From Candidatus Microgenomatus sp. (lineage in GTDB: Bacteria; Patescibacteriota; Microgenomatia; UBA1400; PJMF01), in NCBI GenBank assembly GCA_020724725.1, contig DYGL01000004.1:1-44897 (forward strand): a stretch of 44,897 nucleotides of DNA, read 5' to 3'. Below, piece by piece: positions 1-5,959 of the stretch; position 1 is the stretch's first letter, and every line of letters begins with the position of its first letter. Under the pieces are notes generated by a model, which ran no database searches, was not told the DNA's origin, and was given only the letters and a program-made list of their open reading frames with translations. Both the position numbers and the translations under genes were made by a program.

Positions 1-45
1 CTTGGACTTGAGATAGGTAGTAGGTTGTTGATCTTGAGTTAGCAT
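1..45 (-). CDS. 5' end of an unidentified gene, cut by the window edge
   Basis: An ATG at 45..43 opens a minus-strand frame that stays open to the window edge (15 codons, beginning MLTQDQQPTTYLKSK). It lies only 5 bases downstream of the stop of the Cys-rich protein gene at 51, which fits an operon continuing out of the window. No Shine-Dalgarno sequence is visible. Too little is present to name a family. Confidence 0.4.
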   Translation of the reverse strand, partial: MLTQDQQPTTYLKSK

Positions 46-50
46 GGTTT

Positions 51-1181
51 TTATCGTTCAATGGCTTCCCAAACTTGACATTCATTTTCAACACAAATTC
101 TGCCTTGCACAATATGTTGCCCAAAATTTTCCAAAGCGTAAATTTTGGAAAGATCTTTTTCTTCTCCTTGATTGCTGATATCCAACCAATTTTCTGATCC
201 TGGAATCAAAATTCTAAATTCATAGTTAAAGTTAACACTCTGGTTTCCACTTGCTGAACAGCGGAAGCGCACTTCATCGCCACTTTTTAACTTTTCATCA
301 TCATCTCCTGTCATAGGATTAAGATTAACATCCAACATTTCAATGCTTGCACAAACTGGCATGGCTTGGCTTTCACAACAATTGCTCACGTTTGGTTGAG
401 CAGCACAAAATAGTTGGTTTTCGCCTTTAGCACAGATTTTCTTAGCCACACCATCTTTATTGACTGGTTGACATGTCAATCCATTATCGCAATCAGCGTT
501 ACTATTACATCCAAACTCTCCGCAATTGAGTTTTTCTTCAAGTGGTGGTTCATCTGGAGGATCGTCATCAGGCGGACAATCTTCACACACAGCATTAGCT
601 TCCTCACATAAATCACCACAGCTATCGGCTGAGCCAATTACCCACCATCCATTGCCGGTTCCGCCACAACGACAGCGAATCAAGCCAACTTCGGAACAAG
701 TTTCTACGCGATCAGTATTAGGATTGTCGCACCAATCTCCGCCCATTGATTCGTTGGTGCAAGCATCTAAATCGGTTACATATCCACAAATAATTCCGCC
801 ATCTGCAGTATCTCTACAAGTCTCATGATAACATTTGTCTGGATCGCCATTGTTTAAGCGATGAGTGTTTGGGCCACAGTCGCCACCATCTGTTGAGTTG
901 GGTATACAATAATCAATTCCTCCAATGTTTTCTAAATGTGTGTCTGGATAGGCTCCACAACCTTCTGGAGGAGCTGGAATATAATTTGGCGCCGCTTGCT
1001 GGCGATTGTCTTGGTTTTGTTGTATTAAGATGTAGCTTGCAGAAATTCCTATTGCTAAAAATAACAAAATAAGTAATCCAGCAAGTCTACTTCTATTTTT
1101 TATTGGCTTGGCGAGTGAAATCTGTTTTTCTAAGCTGATTTTTTTATATTTGGCTGGTAAGTAGTCTCTTGGATCATTCAT
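51..1181 (-). CDS. Cys-rich, membrane-anchored surface protein, unknown function
   Basis: This 376-residue protein has a basic cytoplasmic N-terminus, one membrane segment at about residues 33-53 (AGLLILLFLAIGISASYIL) and a long extracytoplasmic part with roughly two dozen cysteines spaced like small disulfide-linked modules. An acidic, proline-rich linker (DDDPPDEPPLEE) lies near residues 205-216. A beta-rich C-terminal part of about 100 residues begins near CASIEML and could be an Ig-like fold. I see no catalytic motif. The topology suggests a type II-anchored protein exposed on the cell surface and stabilised by disulfides. The start at 1181 is the first ATG and follows a promoter-like TATAAT on the minus strand. 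It is divergent from the ABC exporter genes and may head an operon that leaves the window. The family assignment is open. Confidence 0.8.
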   Translation of the reverse strand: MNDPRDYLPAKYKKISLEKQISLAKPIKNRSRLAGLLILLFLAIGISASYILIQQNQDNRQQAAPNYIPAPPEGCGAYPDTHLENIGGIDYCIPNSTDGGDCGPNTHRLNNGDPDKCYHETCRDTADGGIICGYVTDLDACTNESMGGDWCDNPNTDRVETCSEVGLIRCRCGGTGNGWWVIGSADSCGDLCEEANAVCEDCPPDDDPPDEPPLEEKLNCGEFGCNSNADCDNGLTCQPVNKDGVAKKICAKGENQLFCAAQPNVSNCCESQAMPVCASIEMLDVNLNPMTGDDDEKLKSGDEVRFRCSASGNQSVNFNYEFRILIPGSENWLDISNQGEEKDLSKIYALENFGQHIVQGRICVENECQVWEAIER

Positions 1182-1208
1182 GCGGCTTCAATTTTTTATC
1201 TATTTTAG

Positions 1209-1235
1209 ATTATAGTTTTTTTGACTTTTTTGCAA
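1209..1235 (-). promoter_or_regulatory. Promoter for the Cys-rich protein
   Basis: On the minus strand TTGCAA (1235..1230) and a perfect TATAAT (1214..1209) are separated by 15 bases. The expected start of transcription leaves a leader of about 20 bases before the ATG at 1181. The spacer is shorter than the usual 17, so the -35 assignment is less certain than the -10. Confidence 0.5.
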
Positions 1236-1260
1236 GATAAGAGGCCTTTTAGTTAATCAG

Positions 1261-1269
1261 TGATAGAAT
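1261..1269 (+). promoter_or_regulatory. Extended -10 promoter for the ABC permease gene (leaderless)
   Basis: TGATAGAAT is an extended -10 (TG, one base, TAGAAT). Only seven bases separate it from the GTG at 1277, so transcription should begin at or within a base or two of the start codon. No good -35 or Shine-Dalgarno sequence is present, which supports a leaderless transcript. Confidence 0.5.
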
Positions 1270-1276
1270 TCTTACA

Positions 1277-2065
1277 GTGCAGAAAGACAACTTGCTTTAC
1301 TACCTTGATTTCGTTTGGCTTCTAACAAAAAAAGAAATCAAACTGCGTTATAAAAGAACTTTTTTGGGTTTGTTATGGGTGATCCTCAATCCTTTGTTAC
1401 AAATGTTAATTATTGGTTTGGTTTTTCAGTTTTTTGTGCCGATGAAAATTGAAAATTATTTTTTGTTTTTATTTGCCGGACTTTTGCCTTGGGGTTTTTT
1501 TGCTAATTCTTTGCTTCGAACCACGCCACTTTTGGTGCAGGAAAGAGCTTTGATGCAGAAAGCAGCTTTTCCAAGGGAGGTTTTGGTCGTAGCAGCGGTT
1601 TTGGCCAATTTGTTTCATACTTTGGTGGCGAGTGGAGTTTTTTTGTTTTTTCTGACTTTTTTGCAAGGTAATTTAATGGATGCTTTGTGGTTTTTTATCT
1701 CTAGACTGTTTTTATCAGCTTTCTTTTTTGGTTTTTTCTTATTATTTGTTTTGGCTACTTGTTTGATTGTCTCCGCTCTTTATGTCAGAGTGAGAGATTT
1801 AAATTTTGTAGTACAACTTAGCGTCCAACTGCTCTTTTATGGAGTGCCTATTGTTTATGGTTTGAGTATGTTGCCTGAGATTTTTAGGCAAATTCTTTAC
1901 TTTAACCCTTTAGTAAGTTTTATTGAGATTTTTCGCTATTTTTTCTTGGGTGGTGAATTTAATTTAACGTCTACTTCTGTAGTTGCTTTATTGTCTTTTC
2001 CTTATTTATTAGTGGCTTTACGAATTTTTAGAAAAGAAAGTAAAAATTTTGATGACTGGTTCTAA
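1277..2065 (+). CDS. ABC-2 type exporter permease (Wzm/TagG-like)
   Basis: This 262-residue protein is the membrane subunit of an ABC-2 exporter. It begins with the amphipathic stretch typical of Wzm/RfbA/TagG proteins (LTKKEIKLRYKRTFLGLLW, then VILNPLLQM), followed by about six hydrophobic segments and the conserved NPLVSFIEIFRYFFLGG near the C-terminus. Family members export O-antigen, teichoic acid or other undecaprenyl-linked polymers with a Wzt-type ATPase. That ATPase is the next gene, overlapping by 17 bases. The GTG at 1277 is the plausible start, because the family begins close to this position and an extended -10 sits immediately upstream. The cargo is uncertain: a surface polysaccharide is the default, but the unusual partner ATPase leaves a peptide or glycopeptide possible. 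Confidence 0.9.
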   Translation: MQKDNLLYYLDFVWLLTKKEIKLRYKRTFLGLLWVILNPLLQMLIIGLVFQFFVPMKIENYFLFLFAGLLPWGFFANSLLRTTPLLVQERALMQKAAFPREVLVVAAVLANLFHTLVASGVFLFFLTFLQGNLMDALWFFISRLFLSAFFFGFFLLFVLATCLIVSALYVRVRDLNFVVQLSVQLLFYGVPIVYGLSMLPEIFRQILYFNPLVSFIEIFRYFFLGGEFNLTSTSVVALLSFPYLLVALRIFRKESKNFDDWF

Positions 2066-3086
2066 AACAGCTGTTTTATTAAAGAAAGTAAATAAACGCT
2101 ATTTTTTGCGCAACTCTTTTGATAATAAGCCTTTTTTGGCCCTGCAAAACATTAACTTAAAGATCAAGCAGGGCGAAAAAATTGCTATTTTGGGTGATAA
2201 TGGTGCTGGTAAGACTACTTTGCTAAAAATGATCGCCGGCATTGCCGAGCCAAGCACTGGTCAGGTGAAAACTAGTGGTAAGGTAGTTTCCTTGATTGAC
2301 ATTACCGCCGGTTTCCATCAAGAGTTTTCTGGTCGAGAAAATATTTATCTTAATGCTATTTTGCTTGGTCTCAGACCAAAAAATGTCAAAAATCTAGAGC
2401 AAGAAATTATTGATTTTGCTGGCTTGGGTGAGTTTATTGATCAGCCAATCTATACCTATTCTTCAGGCATGGTTTTGCGTCTTGGTTTTGCCGTGGCCAT
2501 TCACGCTCAGCCAGATGTTTTGATTCTAGATGAAGGGATTATTGTTGGCGATCAAGATTTCCAGAAGAAAGCTTACGATAGTGTCGAAGAAATTTTTGCG
2601 AAGGGTAAGACCATTGTTCTCTCTAGCCACATGTTGCCTCTGCTTAAAAGACTTTGTCAGCGTTTTGTTTGGTTGGAACATGGTCAAATTATGATGGATG
2701 GTGGGCAAGAGGTTTTACTTGAATACAAGAAACACCGCGCCAATTTGCAAATAGAGAATTTGCCGAGTAATAAAAATGCTTCTTTATTGTTTGATTTTCT
2801 AAAAAACTTGCCAATTGGTGAGAAATTTGTAGCGACCGCTAGTAGTGGGAGTATGGAGCCTTTAATTTTGAAGGGTGACGAGATTGAAGTGGAGCGAGTT
2901 GATTTTGCTAATCTCAAAAAAGGCGATGTGATTGCTTTTTGGAATGATGCCTTACAAAACGTAGTTGTTCATCGCTTTTATAAGTTGGAGCAGGGCAAGA
3001 TTGTGACTAAGGGTGATAATAACCTAGTGGCAGACGTGGGTTATGTTGAGAAGGAAAATTTCTTGGGTAAAGTCTCAGGCTTTTGA
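2049..3086 (+). CDS. Wzt-type ABC ATPase fused to a SipW/ER-type signal-peptidase-like domain
   Basis: In this 345-residue protein, residues 1 to about 230 form a full Wzt/TagH-like ATPase: Walker A GDNGAGKTTLL (49-59), signature YSSGM (137-141), Walker B with DVLILDEG (156-163) and an H-loop SSH (192-194). The C-terminus is not the usual Wzt carbohydrate-binding domain. About 95 residues resemble an S26 signal peptidase of the SipW/ER type: SGSMEP with candidate nucleophile Ser268, a GDVIAF strand, VVVHRF with His308 in the place of the general base, and TKGDNN with Asp323 plus Asp329. No membrane anchor accompanies this domain, so it should lie on the cytoplasmic side with the ATPase. It overlaps the permease gene by 17 bases and ends convergently, 12 bases inside the PqqD-like gene. 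The ATPase is certain. Peptidase activity is inferred from residues only. Confidence 0.9.
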   Translation: MMTGSKTAVLLKKVNKRYFLRNSFDNKPFLALQNINLKIKQGEKIAILGDNGAGKTTLLKMIAGIAEPSTGQVKTSGKVVSLIDITAGFHQEFSGRENIYLNAILLGLRPKNVKNLEQEIIDFAGLGEFIDQPIYTYSSGMVLRLGFAVAIHAQPDVLILDEGIIVGDQDFQKKAYDSVEEIFAKGKTIVLSSHMLPLLKRLCQRFVWLEHGQIMMDGGQEVLLEYKKHRANLQIENLPSNKNASLLFDFLKNLPIGEKFVATASSGSMEPLILKGDEIEVERVDFANLKKGDVIAFWNDALQNVVVHRFYKLEQGKIVTKGDNNLVADVGYVEKENFLGKVSGF

Positions 3087-3368
3087 TTGCTTTTCAACAA
3101 TTTTCTCTTTAAGTGCCTGCTTCAACCATTCTTTGAGGTCTTTTTCCAACTCTTCTTTGGAAACATCATATTCTTGATTGAGTTTCTTGAGTAGATTGTC
3201 AAAAGAAATTGGTTTGGCTAGATTTTCCCAGATAGAAAAAGCCACATCTTCGAGTTCGATGATGTGTTTTTTATCTTTAGTCAGAAGCAAAAAGTGGTCG
3301 TTTTTTTTTAAAAAAACAACACCAACACTTCTAGAGAAAAGAAGACCATTTAAAACATCCATAATCAT
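3075..3368 (-). CDS. PqqD-like RRE (RiPP recognition element) protein
   Basis: This 97-residue protein has the pattern of PqqD-family RRE domains. An N-terminal three-stranded sheet (VGVVFLKKNDHFLLLTKDKK, then HIIELEDVAFSIWENL) is followed by helices with the family-like run KPISFDNLLKKLNQEYDVS and KEELEKDLKEWLKQALKEKI. Such proteins bind the leader of a precursor peptide as a winged helix-turn-helix and present it to modifying enzymes. The gene lies 24 bases downstream of a 24-codon peptide gene, in the same frame and under the same strong promoter. It converges on the ABC ATPase gene with a 12-base overlap. The start could be the ATG at 3368 or the one two codons later. I see no enzymatic motif, so a chaperone-like binding role is the best call. 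Confidence 0.8.
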   Translation of the reverse strand: MIMDVLNGLLFSRSVGVVFLKKNDHFLLLTKDKKHIIELEDVAFSIWENLAKPISFDNLLKKLNQEYDVSKEELEKDLKEWLKQALKEKIVEKQSKA

Positions 3369-3392
3369 TAAGATTTTAGGATTTTTTAAGTA

Positions 3393-3467
3393 TTATATTG
3401 CTTCAGCAACAGCCAAACTGATTTTAATTTTGGCTTTTTTTAGCACTGGTTTGTTGTATTTTTTCAT
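3393..3467 (-). CDS. Putative RiPP precursor peptide, 24 residues, YxxPxL leader motif
   Basis: This short ORF encodes 24 residues, starting MKKYNKPVLKKAK and ending SLAVAEAI, then TAA. Residues 4-9 (YNKPVL) match the YxxPxL signature that RRE domains recognise in lasso-peptide leaders. GAAGGA stands three bases before the ATG, and a near-consensus promoter (3529-3557) precedes it. The next gene, 24 bases downstream, encodes a PqqD-like RRE protein. The N-terminal half is strongly basic and the C-terminal half small and hydrophobic. With so few residues, the core would be short, or this could be a leader used in trans. It lacks Cys, Ser/Thr are nearly absent (one Ser), and the only candidate modification sites are Lys, Asn, Tyr, Glu or the termini. 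It could instead be a leader peptide that merely couples translation. Confidence 0.6.
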   Translation of the reverse strand: MKKYNKPVLKKAKIKISLAVAEAI

Positions 3468-3528
3468 ATTTCCTTCTCTGTTTTAAGAATTTTTATTTGA
3501 TTGAGCTTCACACTTTCTATCTGATCCA

Positions 3529-3557
3529 GTATAGTAGCTCATTAGAATAATTGTCAA
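3529..3557 (-). promoter_or_regulatory. Near-consensus promoter of the peptide/PqqD operon
   Basis: On the minus strand TTGACA (3557..3552), a 17-base spacer and TATACT (3534..3529) form the best sigma-70-type promoter I found in the window. The expected transcript would start near 3522, leaving about 55 bases before the peptide ATG at 3467. The -35 overlaps the start region of the divergent QueC-like gene. Confidence 0.7.
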
Positions 3558-3583
3558 CATCATTTATTTTTAATAAATGTTTT

Positions 3584-4561
3584 ATGAAAAAAAATAAAGA
3601 TTTTGTTTCGAGGAGTTTTTTTAATAATTTTTTAAAAAACAGAGAAACTGAAGACTTAAATTTAATAGAGAATTTAGATAAGCTTTTTTTAAAAAAAAGA
3701 GGCTACGTTATTGAAAAACCAAAAGAATCGTCCAATGTGATTCTTTTACTTTCTGGAGGTTTAGATTCAATAGTCGCATGGGCTTTTCTAATGGAAGTTC
3801 GCAAGTACACTGTTTATCCAGTTTTTGTTAAAAGTAAAAAATTTAATTTATTTTCTCCAGAGTTTAGATCTATTCGTTATTTTTCTAAATATTTTTCTAA
3901 AAAATATGGGAAAAAATATGTAAAGCCTTTTTATTTAACTGTTTCTACACAACCAAAAGAGAAATCAATGTTTATAGGAAAAGAAAATTTAAGTGGAGTA
4001 GATATTTTAAATAATTTTCAATTAAACAACCATTTCTTGGAAAATGGTTCAAACATTGTGATATTTGAACCTCAAAACGTAGATCCTTATATCAAATCTT
4101 TTTATGGCTTGATTTACGCTCAATATTTAAATTTTCGCCACGGATTAGACGTAAAAGATATTTTTGTTGGAATCAACGCCTCTGACGGTTTGTTGGCAAG
4201 CAGTCAGTCTCTAACTTCAATAAGAAGCACAATGCTTTCAATGTGTATTTCTACTAACAAATATGATTGGAGTTTTTCTTCTCCATTCTTTGAAAGAGAG
4301 TTGGGTTCTATTATGGATAAGAGTAGTGTTATAAGAATAGGTCATGGTTTAGGTTTGCCACTTGAAAAAACTTGGTCTTGTTATAAAAAAAATAATATTC
4401 TGCAATGTGGAAATGATTGCATAAGTTGTGTTAATAGGAGACATTCTTTTGAGGAAGCAAAAGTTAAAGACGAAACCTTTTATAGTTTTTCTATTAAAAA
4501 AAGACTATTTGTTGCTCTCAATTTCAGATTAAAAAAACTTTTGAAATTATTAAGCATTTGA
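3584..4561 (+). CDS. QueC-like PP-loop ATPase, non-canonical
   Basis: This 325-residue protein has the PP-loop SGGLDS at 57-62 and, near the C-terminus, TWSC (Cys266) followed by Cys275, Cys279 and Cys282 then NRRHSF, the four-cysteine zinc site of QueC (7-cyano-7-deazaguanine synthase). The segment that in QueC reads DYSGYPDCR after the GxNxxD stretch is here GINASDGLLASS, so the substrate pocket differs and simple preQ0 synthesis is doubtful. QueC relatives with changed roles occur in Qat and type IV CBASS defence systems, where QueC-like enzymes act on proteins. No queD, queE or tgt gene is in the window. The coding sequence is visibly more AT-rich than its neighbours. An in-frame TTG exists at 3551, but the ATG at 3584 starts a sensible N-terminus. 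It is divergent from the peptide/PqqD operon. Confidence 0.85.
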   Translation: MKKNKDFVSRSFFNNFLKNRETEDLNLIENLDKLFLKKRGYVIEKPKESSNVILLLSGGLDSIVAWAFLMEVRKYTVYPVFVKSKKFNLFSPEFRSIRYFSKYFSKKYGKKYVKPFYLTVSTQPKEKSMFIGKENLSGVDILNNFQLNNHFLENGSNIVIFEPQNVDPYIKSFYGLIYAQYLNFRHGLDVKDIFVGINASDGLLASSQSLTSIRSTMLSMCISTNKYDWSFSSPFFERELGSIMDKSSVIRIGHGLGLPLEKTWSCYKKNNILQCGNDCISCVNRRHSFEEAKVKDETFYSFSIKKRLFVALNFRLKKLLKLLSI

Positions 4562-4564
4562 ATA

Positions 4565-5314
4565 TTATCTTTTCTGCAAAATACCTAAACCAGAGTTTTT
4601 TGGAAAGGGGAAAGTGATTTTTTCTTGTATCCTTAATTCTTGCCAAAACTTCTTGACTCCATAATCCCCGCCGGTGAGTTGACCGGAAGCAACGATATCA
4701 TGAAAGCTCATGATCCCTCCTTTTTCCAACCTAGGATAGAAAAGCTTGTAGTCTAATTTGACTCCTTTGTAAGAATGGTCACCATCAATGTAAATATATT
4801 GATATTTTTTGCTTTGATATTTTTTGGCGAATTCTAAAGTCGTCATTAAGTGAGTGATGATGTGTTTATCAACTCCAACTTGAGCAAAATGATCCTTTGG
4901 ATTGATTTTTTTCCAAAAACCAATGCCTTGCCAATTTTGGCCATCATCGGTCTCATCGTAAGCAGCATCTACGAAATCTACTTTTCCAAAACCAATGTCT
5001 CGACAGGCACTAGCAATCATCATTGGCACATAACCTTTGAGTGAACCAACCACTAAAATATTTTTAGGTTTTAAATTCTGTACAAGAGCATAGTGAAGTA
5101 AGCCAAAGCCTAAGCTAGCGTTTTTTGAATCAACATTTTGTCCCTGATTGCCGTCGTATTTATCAATAAGAAATTTGGCAACATCTTTTTTAATTAGGCT
5201 GCTTTTGAGTTCTTTTTCTAAGCAATTTTTTTTATATGAATAGTAGATCTTTCTCAAACCAAACCATTTCACCAAATCAAGAAAATTTAGAATATTTTTA
5301 CGGTTAATTAACAT
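4565..5314 (-). CDS. Class I SAM-dependent methyltransferase (Methyltransf_24-like)
   Basis: This 249-residue protein has a Rossmann-type methyltransferase core: NILVVGSLKGYVPMMIA (motif I region), KVDFVDAAYDE (acidic end of strand 2) and YIYIDGDHSYKGVKLDYK, then LEKGGIMSFHDI, the hallmark of the Methyltransf_24/cephalosporin-hydroxylase-like group. Related proteins in glycan clusters methylate sugars or attached groups. The substrate cannot be read from the sequence. It converges on the QueC-like gene with a 3-base gap and is divergent from the 5374 operon. A TGATATAGT extended -10 lies about 20 bases upstream of its ATG. Confidence 0.8.
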   Translation of the reverse strand: MLINRKNILNFLDLVKWFGLRKIYYSYKKNCLEKELKSSLIKKDVAKFLIDKYDGNQGQNVDSKNASLGFGLLHYALVQNLKPKNILVVGSLKGYVPMMIASACRDIGFGKVDFVDAAYDETDDGQNWQGIGFWKKINPKDHFAQVGVDKHIITHLMTTLEFAKKYQSKKYQYIYIDGDHSYKGVKLDYKLFYPRLEKGGIMSFHDIVASGQLTGGDYGVKKFWQELRIQEKITFPFPKNSGLGILQKR

Positions 5315-5333
5315 ATGTTTGTGAATAGATTTT

Positions 5334-5342
5334 ACTATATCA
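5334..5342 (-). promoter_or_regulatory. Extended -10 promoter for the methyltransferase gene
   Basis: Read on the minus strand the element is TGATATAGT (5342..5334), followed by about 19 bases to the ATG at 5314. It lies back-to-back with the element at 5356-5364 that serves the plus-strand operon, so the two divergent promoters share about 30 bases. Confidence 0.45.
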
Positions 5343-5355
5343 GTACAAAGATTTG

Positions 5356-5364
5356 TGATAGGAT
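5356..5364 (+). promoter_or_regulatory. Extended -10 promoter for the nine-gene aryl-acid operon
   Basis: TGATAGGAT is an extended -10 placed nine bases before the GTG at 5374. The same architecture (TGATAG, A or G, AT, then a short gap to GTG) stands before the gene at 1277. It predicts a leaderless or nearly leaderless mRNA. Confidence 0.5.
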
Positions 5365-5373
5365 AAACCTCTA

Positions 5374-5958
5374 GTGAAAAACGAAAGTGCTGTTTTGTTA
5401 GCCAAATTGAATATGCTGGGTGAAGACAACTACTTGAGCGATTTTTCTAGAGTAAATTATTTTTTCAAACAATTTGATGAGTTTTTGGTAAGTTTATTGC
5501 CCAATCGGCCAGCTACTCTCAGGCCAGCGCATTATGCTCGTCTTTTACCAAAGTCAGCTTGGCCTAATTATGAAAAGTTGTTTATCAAGCATGGCTACTC
5601 GGTTAGCAATCGTTTCCCTAGCACCATTGTTCAAGCTTACTTTGGTAAAAAATATCCTAGAGAATCGATTTCAATTGAGATTGTTAAGATTTCTGGAGTA
5701 GACAAACAAGAAATAGAGCTTTTAGTGGTAGATTCAAAACTTGATCGAGAAATAGTTGAGCAAGAAAATCTGAATCTGAGGCATTTTGCTCTTACCTTAG
5801 AAGAAAAGGATTTTGCTGATTTTGTTAATGTTCTTTTGCAAGCGGGTTTCAAAAAAGTTTTTTCTGGTAATAATCAATATGAGCAATCCAGCACCACTTA
5901 TTTTCAAAAGAATTTTGACAACAACTCTCTGAGATTGGAAATTTTTAAAAAGGTTTAA
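5374..5958 (+). CDS. Unknown protein heading the aryl-acid operon
   Basis: I do not recognise this 194-residue protein. It is soluble with no signal peptide. The C-terminal half (NLRHFALTLEEKDFADFVNVLLQAGF, then a strand-rich end) has the beta-alpha rhythm of VOC/glyoxalase-like folds, but no complete metal triad is evident, so this is only a hint. The GTG start at 5374 is supported by an extended -10 nine bases upstream. The next gene begins one base after its stop, so it is co-transcribed with the PaaK-like and shikimate-type enzymes and probably serves the same pathway, perhaps in a step that converts the cyclohexenone acid. Confidence 0.7.
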   Translation: MKNESAVLLAKLNMLGEDNYLSDFSRVNYFFKQFDEFLVSLLPNRPATLRPAHYARLLPKSAWPNYEKLFIKHGYSVSNRFPSTIVQAYFGKKYPRESISIEIVKISGVDKQEIELLVVDSKLDREIVEQENLNLRHFALTLEEKDFADFVNVLLQAGFKKVFSGNNQYEQSSTTYFQKNFDNNSLRLEIFKKV

Positions 5959-5959
5959 T

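Noticed and set aside
526-828. Plus-strand Ser-rich ORF opposite the Cys-rich protein
   Set aside because: The Ser/Gly/Pro repeats come from reading the Asp/Pro/Cys-rich protein backwards. No promoter or ribosome site.
3178-3486. Plus-strand ORF of 102 codons across the PqqD-like gene and the peptide gene
   Set aside because: It lies wholly antisense to the PqqD-like and peptide genes, has low-complexity Phe/Lys/Ser composition and no start signal. The minus-strand reading has the family motif and the promoter.
3584-4561. Straight call of queC in queuosine biosynthesis
   Set aside because: The DYSGYPDCR-type motif is missing and no other queuosine gene is present, so only a QueC-like label is safe.
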